Source: Seminavis robusta (taxonomy: Eukaryota > Bacillariophyta > Bacillariophyceae > Naviculales > Naviculaceae). Taken from it: a stretch of DNA of 64,000 nt. Position numbers and translations under genes: made by a program. Where the stretch lies: assembly GCA_903772945.1 (NCBI GenBank), contig CAICTM010000051.1, forward strand, positions 62,001 to 126,000. Reading direction: 5' to 3'. Below, one piece after another: positions 33,270 through 44,448 of this stretch; the first letter of the stretch is position 1; every line of letters begins with the position of its first letter. The notes beneath the pieces are model-generated. The model did not search any database. It was not told the DNA's origin and saw nothing but the letters and a program-made list of their open reading frames with translations.

Positions 33270-33730
33270 AATAATATTCGGTTTTGTGCATGTATTCGTC
33301 ATAAGGATCCAATGCGAGGTAACCGAGTGCAGCGAGCAAAGCGGAACCTGAGTGTGTTCGGTACTGTTGCCACTGTCACTGATCGATGAACTCTACGGTA
33401 ACTGGCTACGATGGCTGGATTGACAATGTTCGGTTGTGCATGTATTCGTCAAAAGGATCCAATGCAAGGTACCGGTAACGGAGTGTAGCCAGTATAGCGG
33501 AACCTGAGTGTGTTCGGTACTGTTGCCACTGTCACAGATCGATGTAACTCTCTGCCTACAGTAGGTACCATACCGGTAGCTGGCTATACAATGGCTGGAT
33601 TGCATGTATTCGTCATATTATGGATCCAAGTAGCGAGCAAACTGAGGAAACAGGAGACCAACGCTGAAAAAAAGCCGAATCACAATATCCCAGGACTACT
33701 GCATGCTCGTAGCATGGGTGGTAGCAAAAC

Positions 33731-35858
33731 ATGGCGATTGGCAACTCCAAATGGGATACCGTCAACGACGACGATAACTCTGTTGAAGAAGCACAAGCTC
33801 AAGAGAACGAAGAAAGCAGGAATGACACAGCACCGACGGAAGATGCTGCGAAGGAGTCAACAGAATGATCTAACCTACACCCTAAACCTAAAACCAATGC
33901 TGAGCATGAGCCGCTCGCGGTTGGATGCCTTGTTGTCCTCCACGGGCTCCAAAAATTGGACTTGAATGGCAAAACAGGCACCATAGAGGAACGCAATGCA
34001 ACCACAGGCGAAGGTCGACAGGCAGTGTTCGTCCATCATGTCAGGAAGACTGTGGCTATCAAAGTTTCCAACTTGAAGAAGCAGCATGTGGTGGCATCAA
34101 AAGAGCAGAAGCGAGTCGAAGCCATTGATTTGCTGGTGAAAATTTACAAGAAGAAACACGGAAAGCGTTTCTTCATTCATCCTGTCATTCAATTTGTTGC
34201 TTCGCTGGAAGGTGGAATCAAAGTAATCGCCAAAGAGAAGGTAGAGGCGGGCACACCGTTGCTCAGGTTACCGGAACAAGAGCAAATCTCTATTGCCAAT
34301 CTGTCAACTCTGTCGAGAGAATTTGAGTCCACCTTTTCCAAGATAGTAGGCGCTGCTTACCGTCTCAAATCTGAAGCTGTGATTGTAGGCGATATCGTCC
34401 TGCACCAGTGTTACTCCGAAGCTGAAGTCAAGCTGTTCCTCATTGTGATGCGTGGTCTTCACCTTTCGGCCAACGCTTTCAAAGAATCAAACGCAAAGGA
34501 AACAGTACCCTCCCAAGTTGTAAAGACGTGGCCATCTTACAAAGAGTTGAAACAGAGCTGCGCAGTTTGGGATCTGCGACCCCAGGTTGCTGCGTTATTG
34601 CGTGGAACTGCCACATGGGGACAACTGGAACTCAAGCAGAAGTTTTGACAAGTGTGTCTTTGAGCAAATCATCAAACCGGTTGTCATGAAAACCAAAGAG
34701 GTGTCTGCCCTCTTTCTGCCGAGTGAAGTCATGGAGGAGGATGAAGAAACCAAGACTAGCAAGCTTTGGGAGTGTTATCAACACGCTGCATACCTGGTTC
34801 GATCACGTGCGCATGAGGGTCCACAACCGCGTGAACCTGTACTCAATCCACTCTTTGATTTATTCAATGGGCAGGTTTATGGGGTCAAAGAAGACCCTCG
34901 CAATGTTAGAGTGATACCGGCCGTGGTCCAAGAGAGGTCTTTGATGTGCGAAAAGGCCATGGCGGCCGGAGATGAAATGATAATTATCTACGGCATTCAC
35001 ACTGCAACAAGTTTCATTTTGCGTTATGGTTTTTGTCCAAAAGATTTCGTGACGAGCAATGGCGGAGACTTGGTGGATGAAGTGTTTCTATGGATACCCA
35101 AGAGCTTGGGAAGCCCCGACGAGTTACGATCTCGGGCAACCCGAAAACTGGTGCCGTCGACGGCACCAGGACAGCTGTTCGAGGATTGCGTGACCCAATT
35201 GACAGGCGACATGCTGGACCAGTTTTCGGTGGGCGTCCAGGTAAACTATGATGTAATTCTTGGCAACGCACTACGTCCAGACAATCCCGTTTCAGATCAC
35301 AGCAACATTCAAAGGCTGAGACAATTTCTAGTGCTGAATCATTTGCTCGATGACGATTGTGTTCGTGAAGCAATGAAGACATGCCGACTCAGAGGATGGA
35401 ACGACTTTTATCTTTCTCACCTGCTGCAATTGATCATTGACCATGTCATTACATCCGCGACGTCCCTGTCTACAAGCAACAACCAGCAAGATCTGCAGAA
35501 GGCCAATGACCCAAAGACACCACATGATGTTAAGGTGGCGTACCTGGCACGAGTTGCTCAACGAGATGCTTTGGCACGTTGGCGACACGCCTTTGCTTGG
35601 CACTATGGGTCTCCTTCAGAGCATTCGAGTGCTTTTTACCACAACTTGTATGCACACCTTGAACAAGGTGGTTACGAAAGAAAAACTGTTTTTTCACCCA
35701 ACCACCCCATCCCCCAAGCACCAAGATGCTTGTTGGAGAGTAAGGGTTGTCACTACTGCGGGAGAACTTTGCATTTACGCTCTTGCGCTGGTTGCAAGGA
35801 AACCCAGTACTGTTGTAGGGAGCACCAAAAACTTGATCGCAAACGGCACAAATACTAG
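33731..35858 (+). pseudogene. SET-domain plus MYND zinc-finger protein, disabled
   Basis: From ATG 33731 (MAIGNSKWDTV) the frame stops at TGA 33866-33868 but continues open in the same frame through LHGLQKLDLNGKTGTIEERN and the first SET half (IKVIAKEKVEAGTPLLRLPE). It then shifts by one base in TTTT at 34643-34646; removing one T joins KQKF to DKCVFEQIIKPVV. The second half has LNPLFDLFNG (the usual N-H reads N-G), AAGDEMIIIYG, and a helical region like the Rubisco-methyltransferase/SETD3 substrate-binding domain. It ends in a MYND finger (CHYCGRTLHLRSCAGC, then YCC-EH-H). Intact relatives methylate protein lysine or histidine. With one nonsense and one frameshift it is probably a pseudogene. 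It lies directly beside the tandem array. Confidence 0.75.
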
Positions 35859-36404
35859 ACTATTGCACACCCTAAAACTTTTCACTAGACTAGCGAAACG
35901 CTGACCAGCATTGTTTGGAGGGGAAGAAGCGAACCCGCAGCTTCACACAACTCTTTGGGCTACACTATAACTTCGGAGAAATATCTTGCAAGGGCGACAG
36001 CGGCTTACTCAAAGTCCTAGACCAAGAGCCCCCGAAATTGCCTTCTACGTCATGTTCGGTACAGCAATGATTATCGAAGTTGCTCGCAAAGTAGTCTAGT
36101 TTAGTTGCGCTTTTGTGTAGCAGTGACATCTATTTATCTGGTTCTATTTGCTTGGACATACTGCCTTTGTCTGCTCGATATCTACTGCGAACCCTCAACC
36201 CTGGTGTCATTGCTACGGTACCGGTACTTGTGGCTGGCCCCACCTTTCCCCACTGGCGATCGAGTTGATGGTTAATGATTTTCACAAGATTTAATGTGTA
36301 ATGGAGGAATGCAATGTACGGTAGGAACAAATGTGTCTGGTGTGATTGAATATGAGGATAGTTGCGTCGCAAAGCCCTTTGCTATTGTGGTCCCTTGCCT
36401 TTAC
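35859..36404. other. intergenic, convergent 3' ends
   Basis: No gene. About 40 bp near 36084-36122 (TCGCAAAGTAGTCTAGTTTAG) closely match 28153-28195 downstream of LRR C, so a shared repeat or a fragment of duplicated 3' flank is present. Confidence 0.45.
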
Positions 36405-39400
36405 TTAGGGCGTGAAACCATCCCATTGGTCGTCGCTTTCCTCGCCTCCTGTTGTAGAGTTTCCACGGCTCAGCAGCTTGGCCAGGGAGCTTTTTACTTC
36501 CTTGAAACCAAAGCTAACATCCTCAAACAACTCCGTCAACTCTAGCTGTACTTCATCATGTTCCTTCGCCGCCAGTTCTTGTCCAGGAGACTTTTCCATC
36601 ACGGGCTCTTCTTCAATCTCGTTTTCAATTGGTCCCTGGATAATCTCCGCGGTCTTGACCTCCATTTTCTTCTTCTTGCTTGCAAAGAAAAACGCTGGTG
36701 GCTCCTTGCTAGGTGCTTTTTCTGTCGCCTTGATTTCATCCTCCGAGATCTCGTCTTCCACAGCAGCCATCTCCCTGATCTCTTGGAGCAACAATTCGTC
36801 ACTGTCGTCTACGATGACTTCATCGACCATCACATTGTCACCGTCCTCATCATCAAGATTATTGTCGTCAATCTTGATACTACTAATAGTATCGAGGAAG
36901 GTAGAATTGCTTTGGATATCCTGAATGGCTTGTTCATAGAGCTCGACCTCTCGTGCGGCCGCTTCCGATGCTTCTTGAGTTGCCTCCATGACCTCCTTGG
37001 TGGCTGCCATTTCGGCTTGCTCTTGTTGTGCCGCAAGTGTGGTCACAAGGTCAGCGGTTTCTTCATCCAAAAGATTGACCAAAAAGGTGTGAACCTCAGC
37101 GTCAATGTCAATCGTGGAAAGACGCTTCTCCACAATGTCGTCCTCTTGAATAACAACATTGACTGGAACAACTTCTCCTCCTTGCTCCTTGGCCAATCGA
37201 ATATATTCTTCCCTGGCTTCAAACTCAGCCTTCTCCATGGCTGCGAGTTGTGCCACCAAAGCTGCCGAGTCATCCACAATTTCTTCGTCGTCCACATTGA
37301 CTGGCACAACTTCCCCCTCTTGCTCCTTGGCCAATCGAATATATTCTTCCCTGGCTTCAAACTCGGCCTTCTCCATGGCTGCAAGTTGTGCCACCAAAGC
37401 TGCCGAGTCATCCACAATTTCTTCGTCGTCCACATTGACTGGCACAACTTCCCCCTCTTGCTCCTTGGCCAATCGAATATATTCTTCCCTAGCTTCAAAC
37501 TCGGCCTTCTCCATGGCTGCAAGTTGTGCCACCAAAGCAGCTGAATCGTCTTCCTCTTCTACCTTGTTCTTGTCGTCGCTGCTATCATCCACAGTTTCGT
37601 CGTCCTCCTCCCACATGACCTTGACTGGCACCACTTCTCCTCCTTGCTCCTTGGCCTGTCGAATGCGTTCTTCTTTGGCCTCGAATTCGAAACGCTCCAA
37701 TGCCGCAAGCTGCGCCACCAAAGCAGCCGAATCGTCCTCCTCCTCTTCTACCTTGTTGTCATCATCCTTGTCCTCGTCCCACATGACCTTGATGGGCACC
37801 ACTTCTCCACCTCGTTCTTTGGCCAATCGAATATGTTCTTCCTTGGCATTCATCTCTGCCCGTTCCAATGCTGCCAGTTGTTCCACCAAGGCAGCCGAGT
37901 CGTCTTCTTCCACTGGCTGTTGTTGCTGCTGGTCCAATTTGGCCGTCATGGTGACAAACTCGGACAAATCCTTGGCGTATTCGATGCGCGCTTGTTTTTC
38001 GTGGTGTTCCAATGCGTCTTTTGCGGCCAATTGTGCCACGAGCAATCGCGTGGCTTCATCCTGTTGTTGTTGTTGCATGGTCGGAATGGCTTGTTTTGCC
38101 GCTGGCGTCTCTTTCTGTTGCTGATCCAGTTTGGCTTGCATCGTAACAAAGTTGGAATCTTCCTTGGCTTTTTCAATACGAGATTGCTGAATGGCATAGT
38201 CCTTGGCTTCCATGGATGCCAGTTGGGTGACGAGTGCTTCTGTTTCGTCGTCGGTGGTTGCTGCTGCGACGACTTGTGGAACCTCTTTTTCTTCCAGAAT
38301 GGTTTCGGACGCTTCCACGACAGATTCCAATAGATCTTGCTTGTATTCCAGCTCGTCATTGTCTTCTTCTTCCAGTTTGGTGTCTTCTTCCAGTTTCTTC
38401 TTGTTATGGATGACATTACCATAGCGAGGAATCAAAATGGTGGGAACGGTTGGTTCCTTCTTCTCAGGAACAACAGATTGCTGCTGCATGGATATCTTGT
38501 CTTGCATCATCATGTGCTGCGACGCCAATTTAGCCTTGTCCACAAGTGCATCTCGTGCCGCCAATTCGGCCGCTTCCATGGCCGCCAATTGTGCCACGAG
38601 ATGGGCCGCTTCTTCATCGGGTTGCAGCAAAGGCAATTCAGTCTTGCGAGGTACAGCAGGATGCTGTTGCTGCATATCCCACTTGGCGGCCATGGTGACA
38701 TGATTGGCATCTTCGAGCGCGTGTTGAATGCGGGCTTGTTTCGTGGCATGTTGTGTGGCTTCCAGAGACGCCAATTGTGCCACGAGGGCATCAGCGGCAG
38801 GATCGTGTGGCATGGTGGGCAACGAACTGGACTCGGGCGTGGTGGACTCGAGTTCTTCGGCGGTTGGTACAATGGGTGATGCCTGTTGAAGATCCAATTT
38901 GGCTTGCTGAGCCCAAAACGCCAATTCTTCCATAGCAGTTCCCAGACGGGCTTGGGTTTGGGCAAATTTGGTGAGTTCTTGTGCGGCCACGCGGCTGGTA
39001 GTGGCATCGACCACCATTTGCTTAGGAGTTGTTTGTTTCTTGGGTGGCATGACATGCTGTTGTTGTTGATCCCACTTGGCTGCCATGGTGACGTGATTGG
39101 CATTCTCTTTGGCGGCTTGAATGCGTGATTCGCGTTGTTGGAACTCTTGCGCCTCGTTGGTGGCCAATTGCCGAATGAGTGCTTGGACTTGTGGGTCTTC
39201 TTGCTGTTGTTCTTCTACTACCGGTAGTACTTGTGGTGTCTTCTTTTGTGTGACGACGGCCTTGACGGATCGACTGAGGACTTGGAGTGTCTTGAGAGCT
39301 TGTGGATTCGTCTGTACTTGCTGGGCGTCCATGGTATCCAAGGCTGTCACCACGGCGTGCGTTACGGCCACGACAGGTTGCTTCTCTTGGTGTTGTTTTG

Positions 39401-39695
39401 CATCGACCACCGATTCCAAGCGCTGCAGCGATTCACGCAGTTCGTGAAGGACACTCAAAGCCTCCTGATCATTGCGCGACATGACTTCATCCACGTTCTT
39501 CCACGCCGATACCACCTTGGGGCCCAACACCGGATCCTCTTCTTGGGAAGCAGCAGAAGAAGCCTCCAATCCAACAGGACGTTGTGTTCTCATTGTCGTG
39601 GTTTTCCTACCAAACGGAGTGCTCCAACCATCCACTCCCAACACCAGGCACACCGCCAACAGGCACGGTATCGTCATTGCTCTTGTCCACAACAT
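36405..39695 (-). CDS. large repeat coiled-coil protein with signal peptide, 1,096 aa
   Basis: Single exon from ATG 39695. The N-terminus (MTIPCLLAVCLVLGVDG, then W) is a signal peptide. The Trp after the likely cleavage site and the basic/Ser/Thr stretch that follows would also fit a diatom bipartite plastid presequence, so plastid or secretory destination is open. The body has roughly ten repeats built on LVAQLAAMEAAELAARDALV-type helices. Early repeats carry HVTMAAKWDQQQQ, middle ones FVTMQAKLDQQQ, and late ones AKEQ-GEVVPVNV. A 46-residue unit occurs three times almost unchanged (codons around 37180-37590). It is very rich in Ala, Glu and Gln, with strong heptad character. The tail is acidic (DDNNLDDEDGD) and ends near WDGFTP. 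No enzyme motif is seen, so a structural or scaffold role is inferred. Confidence 0.8.
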   Translation of the reverse strand: MLWTRAMTIPCLLAVCLVLGVDGWSTPFGRKTTTMRTQRPVGLEASSAASQEEDPVLGPKVVSAWKNVDEVMSRNDQEALSVLHELRESLQRLESVVDAKQHQEKQPVVAVTHAVVTALDTMDAQQVQTNPQALKTLQVLSRSVKAVVTQKKTPQVLPVVEEQQQEDPQVQALIRQLATNEAQEFQQRESRIQAAKENANHVTMAAKWDQQQQHVMPPKKQTTPKQMVVDATTSRVAAQELTKFAQTQARLGTAMEELAFWAQQAKLDLQQASPIVPTAEELESTTPESSSLPTMPHDPAADALVAQLASLEATQHATKQARIQHALEDANHVTMAAKWDMQQQHPAVPRKTELPLLQPDEEAAHLVAQLAAMEAAELAARDALVDKAKLASQHMMMQDKISMQQQSVVPEKKEPTVPTILIPRYGNVIHNKKKLEEDTKLEEEDNDELEYKQDLLESVVEASETILEEKEVPQVVAAATTDDETEALVTQLASMEAKDYAIQQSRIEKAKEDSNFVTMQAKLDQQQKETPAAKQAIPTMQQQQQDEATRLLVAQLAAKDALEHHEKQARIEYAKDLSEFVTMTAKLDQQQQQPVEEDDSAALVEQLAALERAEMNAKEEHIRLAKERGGEVVPIKVMWDEDKDDDNKVEEEEDDSAALVAQLAALERFEFEAKEERIRQAKEQGGEVVPVKVMWEEDDETVDDSSDDKNKVEEEDDSAALVAQLAAMEKAEFEAREEYIRLAKEQEGEVVPVNVDDEEIVDDSAALVAQLAAMEKAEFEAREEYIRLAKEQEGEVVPVNVDDEEIVDDSAALVAQLAAMEKAEFEAREEYIRLAKEQGGEVVPVNVVIQEDDIVEKRLSTIDIDAEVHTFLVNLLDEETADLVTTLAAQQEQAEMAATKEVMEATQEASEAAAREVELYEQAIQDIQSNSTFLDTISSIKIDDNNLDDEDGDNVMVDEVIVDDSDELLLQEIREMAAVEDEISEDEIKATEKAPSKEPPAFFFASKKKKMEVKTAEIIQGPIENEIEEEPVMEKSPGQELAAKEHDEVQLELTELFEDVSFGFKEVKSSLAKLLSRGNSTTGGEESDDQWDGFTP
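37180..37590. repeat. three near-identical 138-bp coding repeats
   Basis: The 138-bp period (46 codons, DDSAALVAQLAAMEKAEFEA..) is visible at CTCCTTGGCCAATCGA at 37185, 37323 and 37461. The copies are nearly identical in DNA, which points to recent tandem expansion. Confidence 0.9.
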
Positions 39696-41101
39696 ACCAA
39701 TAATAGTCTTCTTCTATTCGCTCCTTCTTTCTCTCGCCTTTTGGCTTCAGTTGAATTTTATGAAGGAGGAACGAATCAGACATCAACTCCCCATCAACCA
39801 ACACCACCAGGAACCACTCGATCCACAGACAGCAGAGAACACACACCCATACAATAAATATCTTTCCTGCAACACCACCGGCCAAGGCCTTCTGCTGGTC
39901 CATAGCAGCTGCTTTTGCGACGTCGCAGTTCAAATTCCAATGGCCCTCTGCCGGCTTTTCCCTCTGCTACAATCTTCGCACTAAAAATATCAACAGCTGG
40001 CCTACTTCAACTCTTGCACCAACCGACATTCCTTCCAATCAAATCCAAGCATTTGCTTCAATCGCGAACAAAAAGAAAAATATGCATAGCCTGAACCCTA
40101 GATGTCTGTAACATTTTGGGGTGGAGTCGAGTCGAGTCACTCGACGACGCAACCTCATGAACTCAAAAGGAGATCAAGATGAGCTTTTAAATTTCAGGGT
40201 TGGGACGACCTATCGAGGCCCTCTTGAGCTAGCTAGCTAGCTAGCTAGTCATTGTCCTTTGATTCTCTCAGACCTCCTCCCTTGTCACCATCGCTCACCT
40301 CCACCGGTATTCAAAGGAGGCAGATTCGAAAGGGGGTGTTTATGGTGCCCTGGATCTCTTCCGCTCGCTAGCTAGCTAGTCTTCCTCCCTTGCTCCTACG
40401 TGCCCCCCACCTTGCCTCCCCTCTCTCTTTGGTTTGCTGCTGCTTTGCTCACTCACTCGATTGCTCGTCTCGCGTTTGTGCATCGTGCTCTCTCCCTGCG
40501 CCCCCTCCTCACCATAGTTCCCTCTTTTAAAAGCCAGCCATAACCACTCCTCCAAATTAAAGGGGGTGTTTTGATATTGGATTCCGTAGTTAGAGTGAGT
40601 CGAGTGTATCCGCCAAAGCCATGCATGCAGCGAGGGCCATTAGGCGCTCGCAAGCACTTCTTGCTAGTACCACTCTAGCCACAAACGAATCCATACTAGA
40701 TCTAGTAGTAGCTACGTACCGGAAAAGGAGTGGCATGGTTCATGCTATCCGCACCACCAGAATGCATTCAAAGGAGATTCGATAGGGGATTTGCTTGCAA
40801 GCTACGTTATAAATCTAGACTCTAGCTAGAAGCCACAAAACGACATCGTAACCCACTTGATCTAAACCACATCGTAACCCACTTGATCTAGCTACAGCTA
40901 GAGCTCCATTCCCCGGATACACTCTCCCCCAGAGTGTACTCGCCGTGTCCATAACCTAACCTCTTATCCGGATCTACCTAGCTAGTCCTCAATTGAATTC
41001 ATCGCTCCTGATCCCACAGAACCGAGTCCTGAATTACGACTCTTCTTAAGCCTGGCCCTCCCTGGCTTGAATTCCGAAGATAATATATGCAGCCTTCATC
41101 T
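39696..41101. other. intergenic region with repeats
   Basis: No gene seen. Contains GCTAGCTAGC runs (about 40230-40250 and 40368-40380), a C-rich interspersed repeat (separate entry) and a short direct repeat ACATCGTAACCCACTTGATCT at about 40843 and 40868. Confidence 0.5.
40343..40527. repeat. C-rich interspersed repeat, copy 1
   Basis: It starts TGGTGCCCTGGATCTCTTCC and ends CCTCACCATAGTTCCCTC. About 185 bp align closely to 54186-54373 and more loosely to 63256-63432. Confidence 0.75.
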
Positions 41102-43471
41102 TCAAGCCCCACCACAGGAGCAATCACAGCCACACAGGAGATCAGTACATTCAAAGAACACCCCCATCCGTCCTTTACATGAATGGGCAAAACCTGTTGG
41201 TATGACACAGGTTCCATTTACGTGGCAAAGGGACTCTGGAATAGTTCCAGTCAACATTGGATTTCCATCCAACAAGAATGAGTGCAGTGTCTGCTGTAGA
41301 GATGATAGTTCCACTGGTACTGAGCCTGACAAGCTATTGTTTGCCAAACTTGTGATACGCAGACTTAAGAGTTCACCAAATTCACTGGGGATCTGCCCAG
41401 AGAGTTGGTTCTGCTCCAGCAACAGGTCATGTAGGCCTGTCAACAGCCCAAGCTCTGTTGGGATGATTCCTGTTAGCAAATTTTTCGCGAGATCCAAAGC
41501 ATGTTCCAGATGCTTGAGGAGACCAAGTTCACTTGGGACTGTGCCCGTGATGTGGTTGTCAAAAACTGCAAGACGAAAAAGAGAACTGAGCAAACCCAAC
41601 TCACTAGGAATTGTCCCCACCAAGTCATTGAAGTCTAAGTGTATATGCTGCTTGCTGCGATGACTTCCCAGTTCACTTGGGATAGATCCAGATAGCCTGG
41701 CCTGCCCCAAAAGAATCCACTCCAATGAATCTACTTTCCCAAGCTCTGTTGGAATAGTGCCTTCAAATAGACAAAAGATAGAGAATTGTGAATAAATTAT
41801 CATTAGTCATCACGTGCTGTGAAATTTGGAGAATGACAGGGGGTAGCTCAGCTTACCAGATATGTCACTGATTTGTATAACAAACCATTTCAATTTTGAG
41901 AGCATTCCCACCTCTGTGGAAATGGTTCCCTGCATGTGCTCATGGTCCATTATAACCCAGTGCTCCAGATTGGTCAGCTGCCACAACTCAGAAGGAAGAG
42001 GGCCTTCATGGTTGCTGTTGGTAAGCAGCAGACCTCTCAGCTTGGATAGGAGGCCAATCTCTGAAGGAATGCCACCAGGTGGTTGATCATAAATGGCCAG
42101 CCCCTCCAAATCAGCAAGCTGTCCAATACGGCTGCCAAGACTGCCTTCAAGCTGGTTATACCCAAGGGACAGTGTTTGTAGGCTTGTCAGCATGTAGAGC
42201 TCTTCTGGAAGGTTCCCAACAAGATTGTTTTTGTCCAACCAAAGATGCTGATACAGGCCATCTTCATTGCAGCGCGGTGGTGGTGGCTCTGTGGATGGGG
42301 GAAACCCAGACATGTACCCTTTATATATAGAATCCATCAACGTCTTCTGAGCAAACTCAGGTGCATTGTACCACTCACACTCGTGTATGCTGTGGCTCAG
42401 CCAGCTGGTAATATCCATCCAAGTGTCTCCACTAGTAGCATAGTAAAGTGATGCCAAAGCTAACTTTTGCTTTAATCGACCATCCGAGTAGAAGGGAAGA
42501 TTGGGATCTTCCAGCAACCATTCAAATGCCATAAACTGAGGTGACTCTGGGTCTTCCAACGCCAGCAGGGTTTCCTCTTCTAGCAACACCTTGATGGTTC
42601 CCTCCAGAGACATGGTTGGAGCTGCTGATGGAGTACTGGTTGGAACTGCAGTCATTGGAGCCACCTGGTCATCCTTCCATCTAGGAACCACGATTGCCAC
42701 GATTACGATCACGACTCCCACCAACGCAATGGCTCCCAATGAAAGGGCGATCTTGCATTTCTTGTCCTTTTGGTCTCTTGTTAATTCTTGGATCTCAAAC
42801 TCTTTAGCTCGGGGAAGATCTTGAGGAACGGTTTCGTCCACCGGGTTTGCCACAGCCAAGCCACTATTATTACCAAGGGAGTGTTCTTGCGCTACTACTT
42901 CGGACATAAAGTTGGAGTGGGTCTCATTCTCAGCTACTGGATGTCCTGCAAGTGTGCCATACATGGCAGCAGTTGTTGGCAGTTCAAAGCCACGTGCCAC
43001 AGAATAGGCACCAGGCGTACTAGCGGTTCTTCTAGCCACTTCTTCGTCACGAGTTAGGCTTGTCCGAGGCAGATCATGAGGATTCTTTAAATCAAAATCA
43101 TCTGTGGATGCTGCCACATTCATAGCCTGCCTTAACGGCGATTCTGCTTCCTGTCGTTCTGTTAAAACCCCCACAAGGAACATTTTGTCTTCTGGGGTGC
43201 CTTGCACTCGTGCCTCAACCTTCTTGCTTTCCTGCTCTTTTGCTTCTTCTTTCAATGTGGTGCTAGCCACAGGAGGACCTCCTTGTGCCAGTGCATCTGC
43301 TCCTCCTAGTGCTGAAAATGATTCCATTTTCCGGAGCTCCTCCTCGGTAGACCCACGGATCCTGGCATTGACAATGTCCAAAACATCAAAGCTTTCCTCT
43401 TCGTTGTTGGTTTCTCTGATAGATTCGGTGGCTATCTCATCACTGGTGGTAGTCCTTCCTGAAGACTTCAT
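41102..43471 (-). CDS. LRR receptor-like membrane protein D (two exons)
   Basis: Exon 1 is 43471-41857 and exon 2 is 41760-41102, with a 96-bp intron (41856-41761, GTAAGC..TTGAAG) in phase 1 at the family site. The product is about 757 aa. ATG 43471 gives MKSSGRTTTSDEI, the same start as copy C. The cytosolic part has FDVLDIVNARIRGSTEEEL, FLVGVLTERQEAESPLRQAM and LAVANPVDET. The span (ALVGVVIVIVAIVV) ends with a basic PRWKDD stop. The ectodomain has the N-cap, LRRs including IPSELGLLSSLF, and a Cys-rich tail in which the last block is FECTDLLCGCDCSC. It looks intact. It shares its 5' flank exactly with C and a 179-bp coding tract exactly with E, so it is a mosaic of the two. Confidence 0.9.
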
Positions 43472-43563
43472 GGTCAACAATCGATTAATTAATTTGTTGT
43501 GTGTCTCCTCGTATATACTCCAGAGTCGGAGCTGCTTCTCTGGTAGCACACTCGTTGGTTGTG
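43472..43563 (-). promoter_or_regulatory. 5' flank of LRR D, identical to that of LRR C
   Basis: 92 bp identical to 30597-30688. Beyond 43563 the two loci differ completely, which marks a duplication or conversion boundary. Confidence 0.7.
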
Positions 43564-44448
43564 TGTGGTTGCAATACAAGCCTGGCTACTCGAGGGCAAT
43601 AGGTATTCAGAGTAATGATGGTTGTTCTGAATTCGTCAGCTGATTGGTCCCTTGGTCCCAGACCCCGGACTGCGACCTCTTGTACGTAGTGTACATGACA
43701 TTACAGTGTCGATCGAGAAGCCTTAAGCCTGCAAAAGACTGGCAACCTCCCTTCTTCATGACATCACCCGAGTACCTATCTATTTAGTATTTATTTTCCC
43801 CCGAGTACCTGGTACCAGGTACCAGTAATGTACAACCTAGCTGCACCAATCCACCTGTAGACCACATGACATTGTACTGTAATCAAAGGTTTTTTAAATT
43901 TTATGAAAGGGTCAGAACAAAAAAGAGAAATAGAACTTGAAAGTGTGAGCAACTTCAGCAGGAAATTCTAGCTACAAACATAATAGTACCAATGCGTGGC
44001 TTTGGCCTTTCCGGTCATAATTGTTGGTTTGTCTACCACCTGTGGGCATGGATCCGTCGGGTGGCCCAAATGGTGCGAGCAGTGGAGACAGAGATTTGCC
44101 GTCCTTTCCCAAGGTTGCTTCCGAGGAAGATTCTCCCATATGGTACGGTTTGCCCTTTGGGTTCTTTCCTAGCGGGAGATCCCTGCCATGAATGCATTCA
44201 AAGGATCGAGGGAGAAAGGGTGTCTACTAAAGTATAGGGAAGATATCGAGTAGCTACGGTACAGAGATCTAGTTAGCTAGTAGATGTAGAATGATTGATA
44301 GATCGCATACATATTCTCTTCCTTTTAAAGTTTCAGGAGTCTTTCATTCGAATTCTCCGCACTGGTGCTCACCTGAACAAGCTCGTTGACAAGCAACTGT
44401 TTATATAGTATAGTTTGCTTGCTTCTTGATCTGATTGTAGTCGTTATA
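43564..44448. other. intergenic region
   Basis: No gene recognised. Contains ACCTGGTACCAGGTACCAG near 43806-43824. Confidence 0.45.

Larger units (their letters stand above)
31790..33625. repeat. tandem array of ~150-bp units, split by an inserted element
   Basis: Units start with GGCTGGATTGACAATGTTCGG and end near GTTGCCACTGTCAC-GATCGATG. Unit starts fall at about 31801, 31951, 32108, 32253 (truncated by the insertion), 33415 and 33595, with one partial unit just after the insertion at 33270. Spacing is 145-180 bp. Each unit contains GTATTCGTCATAAGGATCCAATG and AACCTGAGTGTGTTCGGTACTG. Confidence 0.85.

Noticed and set aside
36558-38333. Long plus-strand ORFs of 180-330 aa opposite the repeat coiled-coil gene
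   Set aside because: They are antisense shadows of a GC-biased repetitive gene on the minus strand and mirror its 138-bp period.
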